A stretch of DNA of 64,000 nt from Strigamia acuminata (lineage: Eukaryota > Arthropoda > Chilopoda > Geophilomorpha > Linotaeniidae), in NCBI GenBank assembly GCA_949358305.1, contig OX442314.1, forward strand, positions 41,300,581 to 41,364,580. The letters are read 5' to 3'. The position numbers were made by a program, and so were the translations under genes. A model generated the notes under the pieces. The model had not been told where the DNA came from, made no database searches, and was given only the letters and a program-made list of their open reading frames with translations. Of the stretch, positions 20,371 through 30,702 are shown piece after piece (within the stretch, counting starts at the first letter, position 1; the number at the start of each line of letters is the position of its first letter).

Positions 20371-21001
20371 TGTGACCGGCTGCCCACACAGTCTGTCACT
20401 TCACTGCAACACACGGCGCTTCCCAGCTCTCGCGCACCTCGTGTGTTTCTCGTGCACGACCTGGTGCGGTCCCCCGCACCAGGTGGAGCTGTTGGTCATT
20501 GGCTCCGGCCAATTGGGAACCGGAAGTGCCCCTTCCGGAAGTGGTGGGCCCCGCAGTAGCCCGACAGTTGATTCTTGACCAGCATGGCGAACGGTCGTGT
20601 TCCGACCTTCTTCGCAATGCCGATCATAGTTGAGACCCGAAGGACCGACGCAGCAATGCTGTCGCCGGTCGGGACCTGAGCGTCCAACACGCCGTGTTCG
20701 CCGCACGTTTCTAAAGAACGTTGCGACAACGCGGCACAAACTGCGATAACCGATCTCACGTGTCATGGCGATCTACCGATTGCCGTGCCACGTGGTCGAA
20801 TCAGGAATAGCGGCAAAACCGCTATTACATTTGGGAAATACACCTTGAGACACCATATCATACCCCTAGACAACAATAAAGCAATAACCAAAACCTAAAC
20901 TTGTGTCTCTGTTGTATTTCGTGGATTGAATCATCGTGTGTGTTGCGTCCAGCGCCTCGCGGTCCTCCCCAGACCACGTGACGTCCGTCCGAACACTCAC
21001 A
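20371..21001 (+). repeat. Element A 3' LTR
   Basis: Partner of 12191-12821; aataaa at 20875-20880 would direct polyadenylation. The ggtt duplication follows at 21002-21005. Confidence 0.95.
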
Positions 21002-21005
21002 GGTT

Positions 21006-22344
21006 GAGGTTCCGGGCGATGCTGTTCGAGTGGTGCGGCTGACTTTGCGGCATCGTCACAGTTAGCGCTACGGAGACGTATTCGGTCCCGCAGCTCGGAT
21101 ATCTATTAATACGAAGAGTCCTTCGTATTCGGTCGGGAATATTCATTAGAATATTCCATATTTAATTCAACAAAACAATATTAGTGTAATATAACAAATG
21201 AATTGTTATATTGTTATTCTATGGGCGGGGACAGTCACGACAGTCGAGGGGACCATCGCGGGAGTTGTTGAGACTTCATCCGCCAGCATGCCTTACGACG
21301 ACAAGATCTCGTGATCAGGCGCCGGGTATTTGTTTTCTGCGACGAGTCGCTTTCAGTGGTACCAACCACTGGGTAAACAGTTCCTGGGGGACTACCAGAT
21401 CGGCATTACCAATACCCGAGTGTTTGTTTAGCGCAAGGTATGAATGCAATTGCTCACGGGCCACCAACCCGGTGCGTCGCCTGTGAATAAGGCTTTTACC
21501 GACCTCGGACAAGTCTTGCCCACTTAACGGAAGGGCCAATGCACTGCATCGGAACCCTGGGAAAACAGTTTGCCCATATTTGTTAAACGAGTTCGACTTC
21601 TCGTATATGTGCTCTGGCAGAGCATCTGACCTATGATCGGAGAATCTCGCAAATAGATGCGACTATCACCGATCATATAATTTGACATTTGTTTAACGGG
21701 TTAGTCATTCCCGTGCATGAGCGATATACTAAGCCACCGTATGAAATCCTACTGTCCCTTAGAACAGCTGGCTAACACTACGGGGCCATTTCATGTGTGA
21801 AACATGTCTATTACCGGAGTTAGCCTTCCCGAAAGGGCCCTACAACAAGCAATAACAAACTAGTAATAATACTATTTGTGGAGAGCTGAGGAGGCCTGAT
21901 GTGTCGATAAAGAAAGTGAGATCCAACGATAACAACTTATCAATACAAACAATATAAACATATTCAGAATCAAGCCAAGGGGGTTGCGCTGGTGAAAACC
22001 AGAGCTTATATAGTTCGAGAGAACAATCAGATTAGCGACAGCCAATCAGACGTCAGAATCCATGGATTCGTGGATCACTAGTCCGGACCTAATATTGAAC
22101 TGGGTCCAGAAGAGTCCGATTGGTTCACTTCTACAGGTAAGTAAACGTGATATTGATTCAATAGAATCAATATCCCAAGTAAATAATACTTAGTCAGGTT
22201 TAATAAAATACTGTATATTTTATTCGCCATATTATATTAACTATTTAATATAACTCGCAACTTTATCGAGTTTAAACTGCGCGCGTTAGATAAACAGCGC
22301 CATCTAGTGTGAACATTGACTAATACGGTTTTATAATCGTCACA
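21006..22344 (-). repeat. Element B 3' LTR, segment 2
   Basis: Continuation of 11957-12190. It matches 34349-35687 with about four differences seen (for example near 21258, 21276, 22000 and 22338). It ends cgtcaca. Confidence 0.95.
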
Positions 22345-22355
22345 CATCCCCCGGT
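22345..22355 (-). promoter_or_regulatory. Element B polypurine tract
   Basis: Minus-strand accgggggatg abuts the 3' LTR. A similar accggggga occurs at about 26417-26428, just past the pol stop, and could act as a second (central) tract. Confidence 0.65.
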
Positions 22356-23061
22356 GACAAGCATAGAGTTTCTCAACTCTTAATTGTCATTCTTAAGAAA
22401 TGTTCACCAAATTCTAGTGAATTATCAAACTCAACTCGTATTCTTTTAATTTATTCAAAATTAATCAACTGCTTTCTTTCAGAAACATCGTAGAACGATT
22501 AGACTAATAGGCTTTCCCGCACAGTACATCTCCCGGTTGCCAAGCAACGAAATGAACTCGTCCGAACTTGTACTCATGTTCGACAGTGCGGATTTCGATG
22601 GAAATCTTAACTTCTCCGATCAAAAAATAAACTTCTCCGCAGTTTATATAACTTAGATGAGACATTAAATGAATTTATGCAAATTTTATTTATCAAATCT
22701 AAACTACGAGTCATTCTTTATTACGGTTGTTATAAAAATGAAAACTGACTTCAACTCGAAGTCTTTTAAACTTTGAACAAAGTGAAAACAAAACACACAA
22801 ATCATTATGTAATTCAAAACACAACACATCTTATTATGATAATAATTAAGATCAACAAAATAAATTGAATTCAAACTTGAATCCAATTTTCAAATTAAAC
22901 TTATTCTTAGGAATATTAATAATTAGTTCAAAAATCTTCAAACATTTAAACAAATTATTCTTAATTCGAAAATAACGAAATTTCACTTGAAAACACAACA
23001 GACAACACTTGGCATATTTTACAACGTAAAATATCCACTCGAAAAAAACAAATGTTAATCT
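22356..23061 (-). other. Element B region between ORF3 and 3' LTR
   Basis: Very AT-rich, no gene seen. It corresponds to the 3' untranslated region. Confidence 0.6.
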
Positions 23062-25431
23062 CTACGCCTTCTTCTCGACGTCGGTCGACTTCTCAACCGG
23101 TTTCTCAACTTCGGTCGAAGTTAGGAAATCCGAAGATTCTTCAGTTGCCTCGGTGGAGACGGCGGAAAATACGGCTTCCTCGGGTTTTTCCACTTCCTCC
23201 GGACTCGGTGGAGGGAACGGCAAATCTTCCAAAAGATCAGCCACGAAGTCAATGAGGGAAATCGGGTTTTCCTCGGCATCCTCGTACTTTGACTCGTCGG
23301 AAATATCCGACTTGGCCACTGGAGGAACCTCCGGTTGTTTACCTCGCTCCGACACAATCTTCTGGAGCCGACGGGCTCGTCCACGGGCGACGATGTTTTG
23401 TCGCTGCTCCTGGGCAATTGCTCTAGCTCTGTCCAGTGTAAGGCATCCTCGCCCACGAGACATGGTTCTCGGACGAGTTACCACTTCTTCCTCGACGCTC
23501 TCGACTTCCTGCACCGTTTCGTCTGAAACTTCGGATACATTCGACGAAGGTGGATGTCGAAAGGCTTCGACCGTCAGTCCGGCATTAGCAACGGCTCTTT
23601 CCTTCGTGAGGAACCTGGGGTCGATGTACACGGCTTCTCCTCGAGCGTTGAGAAACACGCGACAAATTGGGCAGTGAGCCCAACATCTCTTCTCGTTTGG
23701 CTTCATCCCCTTCACGACGTGGGGTTCCACCAAGGACGACTACTCCAATGGACAGGAAACACAATGCTGTGGGGTTGGCCTATGTCTGACCAACTCCCAC
23801 AATCCTTAGCGCGATTTTCAGGGGTGTATTTTTGAACTAAATTGGCAGCCATTTGCAATTTCCACTCTAAGTGCTCCCAAGGGATTGTAAAGTTTTGCAA
23901 TCCAATCTAAGAAAACAGGCCTTCTAATAAATAAAAGTAAGTGATAATATTGTTAAGTAAGGCATTATTAATGTACTGGTATTATTAAAAATGAAATCTT
24001 AATGATATTGTTATATTTTTAAGCGTGCAGCACGTAATTGTCGGTACGGACATGTGCGTTCGATCGTAAATGTTTTGCATTGAAGACTTAAATAAAAAAT
24101 GAAATATGATTACTTGATTTTAATTTGTGTAGTAGTTGAAAGATTAAATATTGTACTGGTGTATTGCAAATTAATGTACAATTTAACACAAATTCATTAA
24201 CAGTGGTTCAAAATGTATGATTTTCAACCTCGTTTGAATGGAGACACCAGACTAAGATAGTCTATCAAAAGCCAATATTTGTTTACATGTTTAGTTGTGT
24301 CAGTTTTGGTTTTTTATTAAATAAATAAATACAGGCGCACATTTTAAATAAATAAGCCTATTTAATTACCTTGTGGGATGCATAAGTAACCAAATAACTA
24401 ATTGTTGTTGTTGTTGGAAATGTGCACGAGTTTATGAATTGTTTTGTCCTAGCAATGTTGTTAATGTCAGCTGACACTGTTAACCATTACCACCACAAGG
24501 TGGCGTACTAATTTTTCGCGCTAAGGATTGTGGGAGTTGGTCAGACATAGGCCAACCCCACAGCATTGTGTTTCTTGTCCATTGGAGTAGTCGTCCTTGG
24601 TTCCACCTCCTTGCGCCAGGGCTCTGAGCGCGGTCGCACCTTCGTGCCTCGGCAGTTGGGGCATCTCATAAGAGAAGAGCCGGCGGAAGCACCGCAACAC
24701 CAACCACAACCAACACAAAATGGACAGATGGTCTCCGTCGCTTGGTCGGTGACAATATTGTCGTGGGGAATTCCCTGCGCAATATCCCGCGCACACTGCT
24801 CACGACGCTTTTGGGCCGCCTCGTCCTTCTTCTTGGCTTTATAAGCCATGCGCTGCGCGTTGGGACGGGCCGTCGACGCGGGTAGCCGAAAAGCTCCTGG
24901 CGGAGGTTCCGTCCATCCAGACGAAGAGGCAGACGACTCTGCTCCGGCGGGAATCCATCCTGGATTCGCAGCTACAGTGGTAACTGGGGCACTGGCGGCG
25001 GAAGTATTCGCGACGGTCGGCGGAACACTTGCTACGGGTGGTTGGAACACTGACGTGTGTGGAGCCAACGGGACACTGATGACGTTCGTCGGCGGATGTA
25101 CCACTTGCGCGAGCGGGGCCAGTTGGGCCATTGGAGCTGGCTCAGAAAGGGTCAGCTGCGCACTTATCCCGGGAAGAACTTCCGTTGGCAGCGGCGCATT
25201 CGCTTGCATATCGAGCAGAAGGCATTCCGGGTGTGAGCCAATCCAATTCAGCGCAGCTAATTGAAGCGGCGTCAGATTGAAAATCAGCACAGGTGCAATT
25301 TGTTGCAACCTCATCAAATTCCGTTCGGCGGAACGACGCTGTTCCCCCTCCGTTGAGGTGGATGAGCTGGAGCTGGAACTTCGTCGATGCCGACGATGAC
25401 TTCGTTTAGAATGGTGTTTATTCGAACCCAT
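23062..25431 (-). pseudogene. Element B ORF3, split by an inverted-repeat transposon
   Basis: The start is ATG at 25431 (minus), one base after a tttattctattttag acceptor-like site, so expression from a spliced RNA is plausible. The first part (to 24601) has a Ser/Arg-rich N-terminus, a long Pro/Ala/Val-rich middle, a basic helix, and C-P-F-C-V-G-C-G with, 17 residues after the second Cys, C-P-N-C-R-G. The frame then enters the insert at 23730-24600. Taking out the insert and one ttcca copy leaves 831 + 663 bases in one frame, 498 codons including the stop. The second part holds another Cys pair (C-P-I-C) and an acidic tail. It shares the zinc motif with A and F but places it toward the middle. 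Confidence 0.75.
23730..24600. mobile_element. Non-autonomous DNA transposon with 85-bp TIRs in B ORF3
   Basis: Terminal inverted repeats at 23730-23814 and 24516-24600 are complementary over 85 bp with one mismatch seen, starting ccaaggacgactactcc. A 5-bp direct duplication, ttcca, lies at 23725-23729 and 24601-24605. Removing one copy with the insert restores the host frame. The interior is AT-rich and non-coding. The superfamily is not determined; 5-bp duplications fit few families. Confidence 0.85.
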
Positions 25432-25476
25432 TCTAAAATAGAATAAATCATTTATTAAAACAATTTTTGCTTCCAA

Positions 25477-26531
25477 ACTCCCAAAATTCTTTGTATTCGA
25501 AAAATTGCAAAAAAATACGTTCGTAACAACTTCGTGTAAACCGAGTTATTTATAACTTATATCACATGGCACTTAATGACTCATGTCCCCTTGTGTTTAC
25601 GACAAGAGAATAGACTCGCCCGAAGGATTTTTCAAAATCGCAACTTGTTGAGTTTTCTCTCGAAAATTCTTTTAGCTAACTTTTCTATAGAAACTCTAGT
25701 TCTGAATAATTAATTATTCCATTCCACGAGTGAGTGAAAATAAAATACCGAATAAACTTCGGTTGGGAATTTATTACGAATAAAAAATTACCCAAGCCTC
25801 GACCGCGACTTAATTTAAATTAGTGCTACTACACTTAAAATAACAACTACTTGTCTAAATTCAAGCCATCTAATTTATTCGATAGAATAATTAATTTCCC
25901 CGCTAAATTAGCTAAGTCACGTTTATAACTACACGTGAATTTTCCCAGTTTTGATTAAAACTTTATCGGGACGCCGTATACAAGTGTTACGAACATTTTT
26001 ACAACTCTTTGAAAAAAGAATTCAAGATTTACTTACGTAATATCGTTTAGGGACTCCTAAATTTTCCGCAAACTCTCACTTAATGGATAAGTCCGTTCGT
26101 GTTTAAACTTTCTCAACGCGCGAAGAAAATGTAGAGACGAGTAGACCGATGTCCACGTGTTGAAGTGTGTGTGTGCAATGAACCCTGGGATTTTTATCCC
26201 CTTTTAATCGGGTTCGAGGTTTAATCGCACTTCGATAATCACGTGTCTTCGTGAGAAGACGAGATCACTTGTTTCAAGTAAATCTTCGTATTTTTCTTAA
26301 TCAAAATACTTGCAACTCTCAAATAAAATGAATCAAATGAGATAATCTATCGAAACTAATTAATTTCGATACAAATTTATATTTTAATATAAATCTGACA
26401 AGAATGTGTATTTATTATGTCCCCCGGTGTTGAGATTATAAATCACTACACTAATTTAAACATGTAAATAAGCACACACCAAGTTTTAAATAAAACTTTA
26501 TTAAATCCTAGATAACTTTGAGATTTTTATC
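25477..26531 (-). other. Element B pol-ORF3 spacer
   Basis: AT-rich, about 1 kb, no coding frame. It ends (in element direction) at the acceptor-like site before ORF3. A subgenomic promoter or intron function is possible but not shown. Confidence 0.5.
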
Positions 26532-29500
26532 TCATTGTTGATAAGGCTTCCTAAATACTGCCGTAATATTTCGCACGAAATTTTCATCTGAATATTTCGG
26601 ATTTGGAACTCGTTCTCTTCGAGGACGCGTGCTAGTTCGTTTAACTAGTTTCTGGGGTTTACGTGGTTTGCGAGGAGGTTTCTTTAGAGGTTCTCCTCGT
26701 TCCACTGCTGCTTTCTTCTCCACAGCAATTAATCGCTGTCGATGTCTATGTTTAGACTTTTCTTGTACAGATTTTTTAGTCTGTACTTGAGGCGAGTCAG
26801 ATAATTTTATCGGAACTTCCGTAGGAGTCTCAGGAATTATTTCCTCTTGAACAGGTGGTGACGGAAGTTCATTACTCTCGTCCATCCATTTAGGATTTTC
26901 CTGATCTGTATTTGAAGCAGTTTTCTGCCCTATTTTCCAAGTTTCAATTGGATATAACGGCGTATAAGGATATAAAGCCTTAATGTTCACTGATTTTTCT
27001 ATTGAACCATCAGCAAGTTTGCGTAATTTATACGCGCTACCTGGAAGAATTTCGACAATCTCCCAAGGGCCGTCCCGCTTCTCAGCAAGACCTGCGGAGA
27101 TCTTTTTATCTGCGCACGAGAGAATGTGAGTTTGTTTCCAAACTAAATCTCCAACTTCGAATTCAACAATTGTGAACTTTTGTTCGTGAATCTTACGATG
27201 TCTTTCGTAATTCAATTGAATTCTTCTGTGCATCTCTTGATGCGCTCTACGTAGTATGTCAAGTAATTCTCGAACATATTTCTGAGGGTTATGCTTGTCA
27301 AATGGATTGGCATGCCTGAGAATTCTCGGATCGAAAGGTAAGGTAACAATTCTCCCCGTATTTAGCAACATCGGTGTCGAATTCGTTGCATCCGATTTAT
27401 TATTACAAATTACAAACGCAAATTCGTCTAAATATCGCGGCCATTGGGTGTGCACATCAGTGTAAATTGCCAATAAAATCTTAATGTCCCTGTTGGCTCG
27501 CTCTGTCGGGTTAGACTGAGCATGATAAGTGCTCGTATGAGCCGGTCGGATATGATAAGTTTCGCAATATTCATTATAAATATCTGAAACGAATTGTTTC
27601 CCATTATCACTAACAATCTTCTTTGGGTGACCCCAACGATTTGCAACAGATCTTAATTCTTGAACGCAATTAGCGCTCGTGGCTTTGGTTAAAGCTTTAA
27701 TCTCTACAAATTTAGTACAGTTGTCAATTATGACGAAGACGTACTGGTTTTGGGATCTCCCAGCTGGTTTTGGCCCCATTAAGTCCATATTAATATGTTC
27801 CCAAGGGTTGGTCATGTTATGAGGTACGTAAGGACCTGCACGCTTTTTCTGCTGATCCGGTTTGTATTGACTACAATGCGGGCAGCTTTTAACGTAATTT
27901 CTTACGCTTCGGCTCATTCCTGGCCAATAATATATCAATCGAGTTTTCTCGAGAGTTTTACTCATGCCTGCGTGGCCGCTCAAGGGGTGACCATGACAGG
28001 CGAAAAGCACTCGCTTTATGAGTGAACTGGGAACAACAGCTTTGAAGCCATTACCAGAGTCGTTGAGCTCTTCTTCAAACGAAGGATTAAAGAAAATGAT
28101 CATTTGATCGCCATCATCTTCCTTTTTGTCTAAACAATAGTTTCTAACTTTGTTTTTCCATTCTTTTATTTCCGATTTCGGAATTCCAACAATTCTGTCG
28201 AATAAAAGATACTCTCGAATGCGTTTACATTCAGTGTCGACTAACTGCGCATCAATTATTTCCCTTCTTGTAGGTGGGACTTCTTTTATCACATCTGTGA
28301 GAGCACTATACAAAGTTTCTTGTATCTCCTCCCCCTCCCTTTCTTCAGAATATTCTTTAGAATTTTCTGAAAAATGGACATGAACATTTGCTAAATATTC
28401 TGACCTTCCTGGAGCACGATTCAAAGAAATCGAAGGATTGCCGTCCCATTCTGGCCAATACTGATTTATTTCGATTGGCTCCACATGATCACGAAGAGGA
28501 ATGTCTTCCTCTCCTAATGGAGCCCTCGAGAGTGCGTCTGCAACTTGGTTACAAGCACCCTTCCGAAATACAATCTTGAAAGCGCCACATTGGATTCTTA
28601 AAGCCCATCGGCCAAATTTTCCAGATGGTTCAGGCGTTCGCATAAGCCATTTTAATGCTTCAGCATCTGACTCGAGTGTAAAAGTACCATATTCTAAATA
28701 CGGTTTAAAACGATCAATAGCCCACACGACTGCGAGACATTCGAGTTCTGGCGTTGTATAACGCTTCTCCGCTCCTCTCAATACTCTGCTTGCGTAAGCT
28801 ACAGGTCTGGCTGCCGTGCCAGTTTTCTTCTTGTCTTTATCCAAAAGATCAACATCTTGGCAGATGACAGCTCCTAAGCCTTCGTGGGATGCGTCAGTCA
28901 TGACTACGAAAGGTTTGGACATGTCTGGTTTGTGCAGACAATTGTCGTTACAAAGCAGCGCTTTAATTTTATTAAAAGCTTCAGTTTGAGCATCTCCCCA
29001 TTCAAATGGAGTTTTCTCATTCATCATACATGTGTATGGCGCAGCAATAGCTCCGTGATTAGGAACGAACTTCCTGAAGAAGTTTGTCATTCCATGAAAC
29101 CGTTGAATGTCTTTAGCACATGTCGGAGTCGGAAATTTCATAATTGCAGAAATTTTATCGGGATCTCCATATAAACCGTCAGGTTTAATCCAATGTCCTA
29201 AGAACTTGAGTTCTGTTCTTCCAAAACGAGATTTCGCTTTATTGATCGTCATATTAGCTTTATTAAGCTTTTCCAACACGTCTCGGACATGAATGAGATG
29301 TTCATCCCAAGTATTCGAATAGACAATTACGTCGTCTAAATAAACTAACGCGTAGTTTTGCAATGCTGAGCCTAAAACGCCTTCCATCAATCGTTGGAAA
29401 GTGCAAGGAGCATTACAAAGTCCAAATGGCACTCGCACAAATTGATAAGGACCATTCGGTGTGTAAAAGGCCGTCTTTGGACGATCTTCTTTACATATCT

Positions 29501-30317
29501 CGACTTGGTAATAACCTTTGACAAGGTCAATGGATGTGAAATACCTTCCTGGTCCAGTATTATGCAAGAGCAGATCTATACTAGGCATCTGAATCACATC
29601 TAATTCGGTGATTGCATTCAACCACCTGTAGTCGATACACATTCTGTACGTACCATCAGGTTTCGCAACAATTACAGGATGGCTAATGAATGGCCCAGTG
29701 GCCTTTTCAATTAGTCCATCTTGTTCTAGTTCAGCAACTAATTTGGACATAATGGCTCTCTTGGCCGGATTGTACATGCGGTACTGCATTCTGGGCAATG
29801 AATGCCCTTCTTTGAATTTAATACGATTTTGAGTAACATTCGTACATCCAACTTGGTCACGAAATACATTAGATACTGCATTGACCACTTCTCGAAGCGC
29901 TAGGCGCTGTTCAAGAGTGCAATCACTACCTTCGACTAACTTCTCATCCCATTCTAAAACGGGTGCATCGGATAATTCGGTTGAATCAGCGGCCGACGCA
30001 AGTTCTTCTAGATACTCGAAAGTAATTCGATTTAGAGGTGTCATTGCAAAGTTATCCTCTTCTGACACATAAGGGGCGGACCAAGTAGGTTTATCAGCAC
30101 AAGAGAACTCTTGGAGATGTGGATGTGTACTAATCTTTTGTCGACGCATAAAATTGTGTCCAAGTATTAATCCACAGACTCGTTTGGCTAAAACGATGAA
30201 ATTCATCGGCGTGCATTCATCAGCCCACTGTACGCACAAAGTTATTTGTCCGACTGGTTTGTGCGCTATACCTACAGCATTAACCAACATGTTTCTGGGT
30301 GCTTCTTGTAAAAATCA
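26532..30317 (-). CDS. pol: Element B Pol: protease end, RT, RNase H, integrase
   Basis: The open frame begins after a TGA near 30318. Residue numbers are from the internal Met at 30290. The protease C-terminus (I-L-G-H-N-F) is at 42-47. The RT has F-T-S-I-D-L-V-K-G-Y-Y, V-P-F-G-L-C-N-A-P and the catalytic Y-L-D-D at 317-320. RNase H begins at T-D-A-S (465). The integrase has an H/H/C/C zinc module (H768, H773, C803, C806) and core acidic residues D836, D895, E930, then a G-P-W module near 1075 and a Lys/Arg-rich tail with P-R-K-P repeats. All catalytic residues are present, so the domains from RT onward look undamaged. It follows pro in the -1 frame because of a one-base indel inside the protease. 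Confidence 0.92.
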
Positions 30318-30702
30318 GGCAGAGCTTGAGTTTCTGACAAAAGCTGTTCCCCAATATAACATTGAGAAGCTCCTGTGTCCATGAGCGCATTGTAGGTGAG
30401 CCCACCAATTGTGACTTTCATTCGAGGATCGTCTTTATTATTACCCAAAGTAATATTGTGCAAATTATTGCTCCCGATGACTCTGTTGAGTCGTCTAGGT
30501 CTACAAAATTTCTTCGTGTAACATTTATGTGGAAACAATGTCAAGCTCTTGAATTGCTCCGTCATCTTTTGTAGATTTTCATCTACTCCACCGCTATGAC
30601 TAGTGGCTTCTTCTAGAAACGTAGTTTCCACGTCCATAAACAACGAGTCCGACATAGCATCAGCTATTTCTGGGGGCTGAATGAGTCCTTCATCCCCCGG
30701 AT
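30272..30702 (-). pseudogene. Element B protease, frameshifted
   Basis: Translated in the -1 frame relative to gag from 30702, through an ATG at 30655. The retropepsin active site A-L-M-D-T-G-A-S is about 85 residues past that Met, and the frame ends at TAG 30272-30274. The C-terminal half of the enzyme (hydrophobic strand and I-L-G-H) is in the pol frame, so the protease is split by a one-base change between about 30280 and 30317. No good slippery site lies there, so I read it as a mutation. Confidence 0.75.

Larger units (their letters stand above)
12191..21001 (+). mobile_element. Ty3/gypsy LTR retrotransposon A, pol-defective (8811 bp)
   Basis: LTRs at 12191-12821 and 20371-21001 (631 bp each) begin tgtgacc and end ctcaca, and differ at one base seen (12548 versus 20728). 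The target duplication ggtt (12187-12190, 21002-21005) splits the B LTR. Contents: tRNA-Pro PBS, 2.8-kb leader with a small insert, gag lacking its zinc knuckle, a decayed pol remnant interleaved with a second copy of leader sequence, an intact ORF3 and a G-rich polypurine tract. Near-identical LTRs with a long-dead pol imply that A moved recently using pol made elsewhere, probably by an F-like element. Confidence 0.95.

Noticed and set aside
30272-30320. Second programmed frameshift between pro and pol of B
   Set aside because: The only candidate (gat ttt tac) does not fit X_XXY_YYZ re-pairing and lies inside the protease fold.
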